A DNA stretch of 64,000 bases from NCBI RefSeq assembly GCF_017163755.1, contig NZ_JAFIWC010000006.1:124001-188000 (forward strand), read 5' to 3'. The notes beneath the pieces are model-generated. The model was not told the DNA's origin. It saw only the letters and a list, made by a program, of their open reading frames with translations, and ran no database searches. Of this stretch, positions 1 through 7,288 are shown in pieces; position 1 is the first letter of the stretch, and every line of letters starts with the position of its first letter. A program made the translations under genes and the position numbers. The DNA is from Xanthomonas sp. (GTDB lineage: Bacteria; Pseudomonadota; Gammaproteobacteria; Xanthomonadales; Xanthomonadaceae).

Positions 1-139
1 CAACGTCGCCGACTGGCGCCAGGACAGCGCTAATGAGCGATCAAGGCCGCAGGTTTGTTTCCACTAGAACGCCTACGGGCTGGCGGGACTTCTTGTTGGA
101 TGCATAGACGGCCAACCCGTCTCCATCAAGTCCACTACT

Positions 140-682
140 TCATCTCGATCCAAATATCTTGGCACAATCGATCTTCTTGCCGATGCCAGCAGCAGATTCG
201 ACTCGCTCACACTGGTATGGGTGATAGGCACTGCCATCACGGTCCAGCTTGTAAATAACCCGAGTCATCGGTATCCCGGGCGGCGGCGTATCGAGGGATG
301 TCGCTTGGCTCGGCAAGACGTTGTCGGATATTTCCAGTTCCATAGTGCTCGAAGGCGCGGCATCAAGCACTACACACGCTTGCTCAGCACCGACTCTGAA
401 AAGAGTGCGCACTACATTCGTATTGGGAGTTGCATCAATGACCCAAACGTATGCCTCGCCACCATCGGCTGTTTCGCTCGCGGTGATGCGTCGTATGTTT
501 TCGTCTTCTCCATCCTTTGTCCAGGGGAATGCCGACAAGACATAGTCATTCAGGGAGGGATAGCACTTGCCAGCAATAGAGCCTGGCCAAGCAGCCTTGT
601 CATTTCCCGCGGAGGCGTCCCGCAGAGGTCCAAGCAGTGACACCGCAATTGCCGCGCTGGACAAGTAAAGCTTGAAGCGCAT
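140..682 (-). CDS. Exported hypothetical protein (T6SS accessory island)
   Basis: A 180-residue protein that I do not recognise. It starts with a basic N-terminus and a hydrophobic stretch ending near residue 25 (AxA-type site ..RDASAG), so it is probably Sec-exported. The mature part has cysteines near positions 40, 102, 158 and 173 that could form disulfides in the periplasm. The ATG is preceded by GGAAGC at good spacing. It lies downstream of another exported protein on the same strand, and the two frames overlap by 133 nt. Its position behind a vgrG-effector module makes an immunity or accessory role possible, but that is inference only. Confidence 0.6.
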   Translation of the reverse strand: MRFKLYLSSAAIAVSLLGPLRDASAGNDKAAWPGSIAGKCYPSLNDYVLSAFPWTKDGEDENIRRITASETADGGEAYVWVIDATPNTNVVRTLFRVGAEQACVVLDAAPSSTMELEISDNVLPSQATSLDTPPPGIPMTRVIYKLDRDGSAYHPYQCERVESAAGIGKKIDCAKIFGSR

Positions 683-1320
683 AGCGATAGCTTCCAGAAG
701 TGAGTCTCAGCAAGTCTGCCTTCCTCAGCTGGATCACGTGGCGCATCGATTGGTTCCCTCAGCCGCAAGGGGGAGCTCAATGGCTCATCGGGCGCCGGCA
801 AGTATTGGAAGGATCCAAGGTCGAAACGCAGTAACGATTCTACAGCTGCTGGGCCGGTACCGTCGGGCGCTGGGCAGACCTGGGTGGCTGTCAGGCCTGG
901 CCAGTCTTGCTTGATTGAAGTGGGTGCCCTGAGGCCGCTGAAAACTCCCTCCAGAACGGGAATGTATGTGCCATCTTGACACTGCGCCAGTACAAGGTAT
1001 CCAGCCGCATCGGCGTCGCCATAGCTGCCGCCCAGGTAGCGGACGATGGCGTCGGCACGGCCATCCTGGTTGAGATCCGGCGTGCTGGCCAGGCGCGTCT
1101 GTCCGCGACTAGCGCTGTAAGGGCATCCTTCTTCTGCATCTGGTGGGCACGCACTAACCAGCCTGCCTTCCACGATACGAAGTTCGATGTGATCGTCAAC
1201 TTGAGTTGCCACACAGCGCATTTGCAAAGCCTTGTCTTCCCGCGTCGCGGCTAAGCCGGGGAGTGCCGCTAGGAATAGGCTGAAAATAAAAAGGCCGCCG
1301 CCAATGGAATGCATGCTCAT
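550..1320 (-). CDS. Exported protein with DxNxDGxxD calcium-loop-like motif; 3' end may be frameshifted
   Basis: Open for 256 codons from the ATG at 1320, which I prefer to an upstream TTG because a hydrophobic signal peptide (residues about 4-24, ending ALPGLAA) follows directly. A short acidic loop DLNQDGRAD near residue 83 resembles the calcium loops of FG-GAP/VCBS-like repeats. The last ~44 residues are read through the signal-peptide region of the next gene in another frame and look unlike the rest of the protein. In the next frame a TGA lies at about position 700, just before the downstream start, so a single-base indel may have lengthened the reading frame. Function unknown. Confidence 0.55.
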   Translation of the reverse strand: MSMHSIGGGLFIFSLFLAALPGLAATREDKALQMRCVATQVDDHIELRIVEGRLVSACPPDAEEGCPYSASRGQTRLASTPDLNQDGRADAIVRYLGGSYGDADAAGYLVLAQCQDGTYIPVLEGVFSGLRAPTSIKQDWPGLTATQVCPAPDGTGPAAVESLLRFDLGSFQYLPAPDEPLSSPLRLREPIDAPRDPAEEGRLAETHFWKLSLCASSFTCPARQLRCHCLDLCGTPPREMTRLLGQALLLASAIPP

Positions 1321-1495
1321 ATCCGTCCCAAGCAACTGAAGTGGCCAACCAGTGCGAGCCCCGGCTCTGCCACCGTGCTGTGACGCTCGGCGGGGGCTAG
1401 TGTGAGCTCACCCGTTCGGTAGTGGTGCGACAAATGGTGGCTGGACTTTCCCGGTCGCGCTGCTACAGATGCGGACTACGTGCTCCCGATATGTC

Positions 1496-2221
1496 TCATC
1501 GGTGTGATTTTAGCTGGTTCAGCTTGTTTTGCACGGCTTCGATCTCGGAGGCGTCAAGTTCAAAGATGCGCTTATCCAGAATCGACCGATAGGCGTCGGC
1601 ATTGTTGCTATTGACCTCGTCGCAGGCCAATAAATTTTCGAATGATGTTTCCGGCGAATCCGCCGGTTTGCGCACACCCTTTGCATAGTCATCGGCTTTG
1701 GGTGTCGCTTTCATGAGATCAAAGTCCGGATACACGGGGTTATCCCATTGGCCTTCGGCAGCGAACTCGCCGCCGCAGAATTCGCCAGTCTCCCGCGCGA
1801 TGATGCAGCCGCTGTGGGTGTCAATCAGGTTGCAATACGCGGTTTCTTGCGTGATTGGTCCCTGCGGAGTCTCCAGCTCAGCTGATGCGATCTGGCTGAG
1901 GAATACGAATCGATGGTCGGGAGAAAGGCGTGGCGATTTTTCGCGTTCAAACGCGCCATCATGATCCTGCTGCCCTAACAAGGTCCTAACGGCTCGCCCG
2001 TTGTGCACGATGGTTACACGCCCAAAGCGGCCATTGGCAGTAGGGTCTCCGTAGAGCAACGTCACTGGATTAAGGGTGAGAGGCGTGGCTTGGGGGCCGA
2101 CCGCGGGTCCGGTGCGTAGAGGCGACGTGGCGGTGTGACCCGTTGGGCTGGCTTGTGTAGCCTCACCTCCACTCCCGCAAGCGGACAGTATGAGAAGCAC
2201 AGAGGCCAGTGCATATTTCAT
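1496..2221 (-). CDS. Putative lipoprotein, unknown function
   Basis: A 241-residue protein starting at the internal ATG (2221) rather than the longest open frame, because that ATG opens a lipoprotein signal (lipobox LSAC, Cys15). The mature chain contains a region resembling a stored-value/inspection protein (LSPDHRFVFLSQIA..) and several cysteines (C..C..C around residues 127-150), then a helical acidic C-terminus. It would be anchored in the inner or outer membrane facing the periplasm. A broken copy of its C-terminal region lies at 3451-3537, showing that this gene has been duplicated locally. Family and function not recognised; an immunity-like role is speculative. Confidence 0.65.
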   Translation of the reverse strand: MKYALASVLLILSACGSGGEATQASPTGHTATSPLRTGPAVGPQATPLTLNPVTLLYGDPTANGRFGRVTIVHNGRAVRTLLGQQDHDGAFEREKSPRLSPDHRFVFLSQIASAELETPQGPITQETAYCNLIDTHSGCIIARETGEFCGGEFAAEGQWDNPVYPDFDLMKATPKADDYAKGVRKPADSPETSFENLLACDEVNSNNADAYRSILDKRIFELDASEIEAVQNKLNQLKSHR

Positions 2222-2692
2222 AGTGGTCTCAAGTTGCGATATCGCGCACCCGCGTCCGTCATACACGCAAGTCCTCGATCTGGGCTTTGGACGATCGGCA
2301 GGCCAGCACAATAGCAGATGACGCAGGTCGATCATCTCGACCAATGGCTGGCTAACAGATCGGCAACGTCAGGCGGCCGCGGCATGCCAAACTCCCAGAA
2401 TAAAAATCGACGGGACTCTTTTCGCGCCGAGGGGAACAAACTCAGGCCTGTTCATGTTGCGGGATGGCGGCGTTTTACAAAGCAACTATTTGCTCTCCAT
2501 CCCGGCACCATCAGCAACTTTCGACCTCGCTAGGCTGTGGCTCGGGTCTCATTGTTCTGGGCAGATATTCCACTGGTCCCGCTGTACTGACGGCCTGTCG
2601 ATCTCGTCTATGCCGTGTGTGTTGGTGCTGCAGACGGGCCCTAAATCAAGACGACGGACCTTAATGACAGAGGAAGCAAACCATTCAGTAGT
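2222..2692. other. Gene-free stretch within accessory island
   Basis: About 470 bases between the lipoprotein gene and the next exported protein. Open frames here lack plausible starts, codon bias and protein-like composition, and I find no clear fragment of a known gene. It contains the promoter region for the leftward lipoprotein gene, but no convincing -35/-10 pair is visible. Confidence 0.4.
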
Positions 2693-3208
2693 TTATTTTT
2701 TCTCCTCTACGATAGGTTTTGATCCTTTGCAGGTGATTTTCTCTTTGGTGTATTTATCCTCTAAATTTCTGACGCTTTGGATGGGCAGAACTGCGTTCGC
2801 TGCGGCCACGCTTGGATCAAAAAACTCCGAAACTACTGAGGACATATCTTTTGCAAAAACTATTCGGTAATAGTTTCTGTACTTGATGTCTTCATTGGGT
2901 TCGGGTGCGAATTGAATCACGACATCTATCGACTCAATATTGCAGCCATGGCTTTTAACATAAAATAGCCGCTCGGGCCGAGAAAAGCCAGCGTCATGAA
3001 GTTCTACTGTTTTCTTCATCCCGGAAGGTGACTTTGCTAAAAGAGCAGTCACGCCTCCAGATTCTACAATCTCAAACCGATATCCATTGGCCTCTAGGGA
3101 CATTCCGCTGCTTAAGCTTTCTGGGGTAAATATCTCCGAGTTTTGCGGTGCTTTTGCTTGCAACAAAAAAGAAGCTGGTAATAACAGCACGAGAGCCAGT
3201 ATTCTCAT
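2693..3208 (-). CDS. Exported hypothetical protein, AT-rich
   Basis: A 171-residue protein with a clear signal peptide (MRILALVLLLPASFLLQAKA), two cysteines (one in SHGCNIESID, one near the C-terminus) and a lysine/glutamate-rich tail. Not recognised. Base composition is clearly more AT-rich than the tss genes, a sign of recent acquisition. It sits on the same strand as the effector and immunity genes upstream, separated from them by transposase debris. A candidate orphan immunity protein by position only. Confidence 0.6.
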   Translation of the reverse strand: MRILALVLLLPASFLLQAKAPQNSEIFTPESLSSGMSLEANGYRFEIVESGGVTALLAKSPSGMKKTVELHDAGFSRPERLFYVKSHGCNIESIDVVIQFAPEPNEDIKYRNYYRIVFAKDMSSVVSEFFDPSVAAANAVLPIQSVRNLEDKYTKEKITCKGSKPIVEEKK

Positions 3209-3255
3209 TAGTCACCCATTTGATGTTTTTTTACCGGATTACGTTAAGGGCGACA

Positions 3256-3450
3256 GTGCAGGTGACGTAGGCCAACGACCAAGAGCGCGCTCAGGTGCGA
3301 TCATTGGTGCCAGAGGTGCAGCGTGTTACGAGCGAGACAGTGAAGCTGGCATTCGTGGATCAAGGATATACCGGGCAAGAACCTGCACAAACGGTTCGGG
3401 AGAAGGAATAGAGATGCATGTGGTAACTAACGGAAGCAGGGCTTCGTATT
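3256..3450 (+). pseudogene. IS5-type transposase remnant (C-terminal part, frameshifted)
   Basis: Reading + from about 3256 gives VQVT, a stop (3268-3270), then ANDQERAQV, an intervening stretch, and LAFVDQGYTGQEPAQTV. The last block, with its aspartate in VDQGYTG, is typical of the third catalytic region of IS5-group DDE transposases. Around 3403 the frame shifts to GIEMHVV and degrades. No start, no inverted repeats and no 5' part are left. It is flanked by the decayed lipoprotein copy (3451-3537) and so marks an old rearrangement in the island. Recognition is by eye. Confidence 0.7.
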
Positions 3451-3537
3451 GATCAATAAGCGTCCGCATTGCTGGCCACTGTTGACCTAGTCGCAGGCCA
3501 ATAAATTACCGGATGACGTTTCCGGTGAGCCCGCTGT
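3451..3537 (-). pseudogene. Decayed C-terminal copy of the lipoprotein at 1496-2221
   Basis: Read leftward, this stretch gives AGSPETSSGNLLACD, stop, VNSG. The intact lipoprotein has ADSPETSFENLLACDEVNSN at the matching place, so a GAG glutamate codon has become TAG. Nucleotide identity is evident over about 85 bases (shared TCGCAGGCCAATAAATT). The fragment lies between the transposase remnant and the stop codon of the next gene, indicating duplication followed by truncation. Confidence 0.75.
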
Positions 3538-4314
3538 TTAGAATAGTATGTTTTTGCACTGAACCCACATCGTAATCGTTCTCTTCTTAGAAAGGTATGA
3601 TACTTTACACCAGCCTGCTGTGGAGTCCTCTACTTTGACATGGTCGTCCTTAATCAAATACATTTTACTGACCTCATGCAGGTAAGGGCCGTGATAGAGC
3701 AATGTCCTTTCCTTAATTTTTCCTTCAACTTGGGTGGAAGAGTGGGCTAGTTGGAACAATGGAGAAATCACCGCTCGCTCAATCGATTTTCTGTCTTTGT
3801 ATGGAAATTGGTAAGTTAGCCCCCCTTTGGTGTCGGCGAAGTCACCGCCGCCATCAAAAAAATGGGAAGCACTTTTGTCTTGGGATATAGTGCCATTAGA
3901 AAATTTCATTACAGTCACGTCATAAGCGCGGCTAATGATTTCCCAAGTACTAGGTGTATCTGTGCTTTGGATTACAAATAACCTTTTATTCGGATCACCA
4001 TGAACGCTGAGGAGGAATGCGTCATCAATTTTTCCGCTGGTGCCTGCATATGGGAGCTCATAGGCAAGCGTTAGTTTTCCATCTTGTGATATCGAATAAA
4101 TTGCTATCCCAGGAGGGTCAACGGACAGCGGACTTTTTCTACCGGCGACCTTCTCTATGTACAGGAAGCATACTGTCGCCCCATAAGCTCTTATAGGAGG
4201 ATAAGCTTGATCACGGCCGGCGCTATCACATATTTGGCTATCTGTAGAGGCTGTCGTGGCGGCTACAGCTGGAGCTGAGGCTAGAAAAAGGAATGCTAGC
4301 AATTGATTAATCAT
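3538..4314 (-). CDS. Putative periplasmic immunity protein with SH3-like C-terminus
   Basis: A 258-residue protein. I choose the ATG at 4314, which overlaps the effector stop (ATGATTAA, 8 nt) and opens a signal peptide (MINQLLAFLFLASAPAVAA). The mature protein has paired cysteines near the N-terminus, and the last ~55 residues (KMYLIKDDHVKV.., W, C) have the rhythm of a bacterial SH3-like domain. Translational coupling to a predicted peptidoglycan hydrolase and export to the periplasm are what one expects of a T6SS immunity protein. AT-rich like the effector C-terminal half, suggesting they moved together. Immunity is inference. Confidence 0.6.
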   Translation of the reverse strand: MINQLLAFLFLASAPAVAATTASTDSQICDSAGRDQAYPPIRAYGATVCFLYIEKVAGRKSPLSVDPPGIAIYSISQDGKLTLAYELPYAGTSGKIDDAFLLSVHGDPNKRLFVIQSTDTPSTWEIISRAYDVTVMKFSNGTISQDKSASHFFDGGGDFADTKGGLTYQFPYKDRKSIERAVISPLFQLAHSSTQVEGKIKERTLLYHGPYLHEVSKMYLIKDDHVKVEDSTAGWCKVSYLSKKRTITMWVQCKNILF

Positions 4315-7264
4315 TTTGAGTGCAGCCGCTATTGAAATGGCGATTGAAGATCGGCGAAATCTCGCGTTTGTACTGTTGACGGTCAGGAAGTCCCTCAAGC
4401 CCCGTGTTGACTGGCTTAGTAACTGCGGTAACGGCAGCGTCGCCGGAGAGGGTAGGGTTATCCGCAATTGCACCTATTTTCCTGTCCTTCCAGAACCATA
4501 AGGCTGTCTCAATCGCTACTGCAGGATCGTCTTCTAGAAGCTCAGGGTTTGAGTCAACTGACAGTCCGGTTTCCTTTGCGCATTTCTTGTATGTTTCATA
4601 ATGAGTGAGGTGTATTAGACCGCGGCCACGGTAGTCTTTCCCTGGTTGTTCATTGCTGCCAAAACTATGTTCACCATACGCCGAGTCATTTGCTATCAAA
4701 TTCTCGTCTATCCACTGTAGCTTTTCTTCTTTAGTGGCAAATGTTATTCCTTTTCTGGCGAGGCCGTTATTAATTGCTGTCGGTGCCATGTTGTAAAGCT
4801 TGGCGGCGGTGTAGGTCTTCCTTGAGTAATTCAACGATTCTCGGAAGCTAATAAAGCCTCCGGTTTCTTTTTTTGCTTGAGCCAGCAAATGCTTGATCTG
4901 ACTACAGCTGTCCACGCCGTACTTTTTGAACATATTTCCGGACGCTTCAACCATCGCCTTAATGAAAGACGCTTTGACGCTTTTGCCGCACACTTCACTA
5001 AGGAACGCTTCGGTTAGGTTGATTGTCGCCCCGCACTTGGCGCAAATTAGCGTTCCGGTTGCGGTGCTTGCGAAGTTTGTGATAAGCCCAATTGGATGCA
5101 AATTGTAGACTTTGGCATCAACAGGTAGTGCTGGATCTGTATTGATATCCTTCCACCACTGCAACGATTCAATCCGATCTTTTTCCTCTTTCCAATCAAC
5201 CTTGCGTGGCTCGGGAATGGCCGAGTCGATCGCATCCCATTGCGGGCGCGGCGTTCCCCACTCGCTGGTGTGATGGAAAACCAGCCGAGAGATCGCTTCG
5301 GCCAGCCACGGTTGCTTCAGTGCTTTTTTCAGTTCTTCGGGGCTGAGCTGCCGGTCGTCATCAAGGTCGATGGCATCGCATAGGCGCGAGAACAGCGGCC
5401 CGCCCGTGGCCGCCTGTGCTTTGGCTTCCAGTGCGGCCTGCTCGTCGGGCTTGGCCTGCTTGGTGGCGATGACGTGGCGCGCGTACAGGGCTTCTGGCGT
5501 GGTGCTGTCGGCCTCTATATGCTCGAAGCCCGGCCAGTCCCATGGGGAGCAGAGGGTGACCTTGACGTGGTCCTTCTCCCTGGCCCAGCCCACGCCGCTG
5601 CTGCCGTCGATCTTGCCCACGTCCACTTGCCACCAGCGGGTGCCGTCCGTTTCGGTTGCGACCTTTTTCAGTCCCTTGATGGCGGCGACGCGGATGAAGC
5701 CTGCCTCCGGCCCGTTGGTCTGGCTCGCCTGCAGCGGGAACTTGCTCCACGCTTTGAGGGAGCGGCCGGTGGTGACGGCGTCGGTGCCCAGCAGCGACTT
5801 TTCCACCCACACCGGCGTGCCGCTGGGGACGAGTACCTGGCGGCGCGGGTACTTGTCTTTTTCTTCCTTGGTTTTCAGCGCGTTGTAGGCGGCTTCGGTG
5901 ATGCTGTCGCTATCGGCCGCACCTAGCACGCGATGGAGGATCTGGCCGCCGCCATAGGTGTGCGTCGAACTGTTGAAGCCGCTCAGGCTGCCCTTGTCCA
6001 TGATCTGCAAGGTGCCTTTTCGCACCTGAACCCATGCCCCTTCCTTGCCTCCTGGGACCAGGGCCGTCGCCTCCTCGGCGCCGATCTGCTGGTCCGGCTC
6101 GGTCGGCAGCACGAGCTTGGCGCCCACGTCGATCTTGAGCAGCGTCTTTTGCTTGGCATCCAACAGCTTCGCCCGCTCCCGGCTCTTGGCCATGAACGCC
6201 TTGAGGTCTTCGGCTGTGAACACGTCCAGTTGCACCAATGGCCGCACGCCGCTCTGCGCCGGGCTGGTCGAGGCCAGTGGATTGAGATCGGTGAAGCGTT
6301 GGTATTCGCCCAGATAGCCGATCAATTCGCCGGCTTTGATCGGGGCAGGGGTCGGCAGCACATAGACCGCGTCCTGGGTGTCAGGCTCGGCGCTGGCGGC
6401 GGTCAACTCCGCTTTGAAGGCGTACAACCCTTTTGCGTCTGCGGGAACGGTTTGGCCGCTGACCACCTCGGAGATGACGAAATAGCCCTTCTTGGTAGGG
6501 CTTTCCGCGCCCAGCCGTAGCTTGGCGCCGCGCGGTGCGTACCCAACCTTGCGGTGCTGTGCGTCGCGCAGGTTCAGACCCACGCCTCCCTCGGGGATGG
6601 AAGGATTCGAGACCCTGTCGCTGTCCTTGGCCTTGTCGCCGACCGTGTACGCCACGCTCTTCCAGAACGCCGGGCGCGGCTTCTTGGGCTCGGCCTGGTA
6701 GCCGGCCCAGTCCAGCAGATGGAGATACACGCTGTAGAAGATCAGCGAAGGCTCTTCCGCCTTGGGATCAGGTTTTGCGGTCGGTTGGGTCGTCGACTGT
6801 GGCGTAGCCGTAGCCGTAGCCGGTGTCGGGTTGGCTGCGGCGGGTGTGGTGGCAGCCCCGGCTTGCGTGGAAGGTGCGGCCTGCTTGGGCGCGGGGGGCA
6901 GTTCCAGGCGGTGGCGTACCAGCACGAAGCCGCGCGAGTAGGGGGCCTTGCCTGCGCTGTATGGGGTGTTCGGATACTTCGAATCGATGCGATAAGCGAC
7001 TACCTCCCCATCACCGATGCAGCGGATGCCTTCCTTCTGCGCCAGGGTGTTGCCGGTTAGCGCATCGAAATGGATGCCGCCGTGCCATTGCCCGTTGGCG
7101 CCGATGGGATAGAACCCGTCCTGCGCATTGGACAGCGCATCGAAATAGACCTGCGGGTCGTCGATATCGGTGGGTTTGGCGCCGGCCTTGCCCGGCTCTG
7201 CGCTCTTCTGGAATGGATAGATCAGCTTGCTGATCTTGGCGAGCTTCTTCTCGGTATCGGCCAT
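4307..7264 (-). CDS. Predicted T6SS peptidoglycan-targeting effector (M23-like, SH3-like, EF-hand, GH19 endolysin-like)
   Basis: A 985-residue cargo protein 24 nt behind vgrG. Residues about 50-125 and 172-190 look like a split M23/LytM-type fold (WHGGIHFDA, IGDGEVVAY, VYLHLLDW) interrupted by an Ala/Pro/Thr-rich insert at 124-172. SH3-like stretches follow (220-285). Residues 628-645 form an EF-hand (DLDDDRQLSPEEL). The motif VYNLHPIG (719-726) and residues 760-980 match phage-type GH19 chitinase/endolysins: QAKKETGGF and FRESLNYS (likely catalytic Glu800 and Glu809), then YRGRGLIHLTHYETY. No signal peptide and no PAAR domain. The coding sequence changes from GC-rich to AT-rich near residue 660-690, so the toxic C-terminus appears to be grafted onto a resident N-terminus. 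Likely delivered to the periplasm to cleave the glycan backbone. Confidence 0.75.
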   Translation of the reverse strand: MADTEKKLAKISKLIYPFQKSAEPGKAGAKPTDIDDPQVYFDALSNAQDGFYPIGANGQWHGGIHFDALTGNTLAQKEGIRCIGDGEVVAYRIDSKYPNTPYSAGKAPYSRGFVLVRHRLELPPAPKQAAPSTQAGAATTPAAANPTPATATATPQSTTQPTAKPDPKAEEPSLIFYSVYLHLLDWAGYQAEPKKPRPAFWKSVAYTVGDKAKDSDRVSNPSIPEGGVGLNLRDAQHRKVGYAPRGAKLRLGAESPTKKGYFVISEVVSGQTVPADAKGLYAFKAELTAASAEPDTQDAVYVLPTPAPIKAGELIGYLGEYQRFTDLNPLASTSPAQSGVRPLVQLDVFTAEDLKAFMAKSRERAKLLDAKQKTLLKIDVGAKLVLPTEPDQQIGAEEATALVPGGKEGAWVQVRKGTLQIMDKGSLSGFNSSTHTYGGGQILHRVLGAADSDSITEAAYNALKTKEEKDKYPRRQVLVPSGTPVWVEKSLLGTDAVTTGRSLKAWSKFPLQASQTNGPEAGFIRVAAIKGLKKVATETDGTRWWQVDVGKIDGSSGVGWAREKDHVKVTLCSPWDWPGFEHIEADSTTPEALYARHVIATKQAKPDEQAALEAKAQAATGGPLFSRLCDAIDLDDDRQLSPEELKKALKQPWLAEAISRLVFHHTSEWGTPRPQWDAIDSAIPEPRKVDWKEEKDRIESLQWWKDINTDPALPVDAKVYNLHPIGLITNFASTATGTLICAKCGATINLTEAFLSEVCGKSVKASFIKAMVEASGNMFKKYGVDSCSQIKHLLAQAKKETGGFISFRESLNYSRKTYTAAKLYNMAPTAINNGLARKGITFATKEEKLQWIDENLIANDSAYGEHSFGSNEQPGKDYRGRGLIHLTHYETYKKCAKETGLSVDSNPELLEDDPAVAIETALWFWKDRKIGAIADNPTLSGDAAVTAVTKPVNTGLEGLPDRQQYKREISPIFNRHFNSGCTQND

Positions 7265-7288
7265 GAAGATGTCTTCCTTGTAGATGTA

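Noticed and set aside
2454-2870. 138-codon open frame on the + strand
   Set aside because: It overlaps the end of the exported-protein gene on the other strand, has no ribosome site and no protein-like features.
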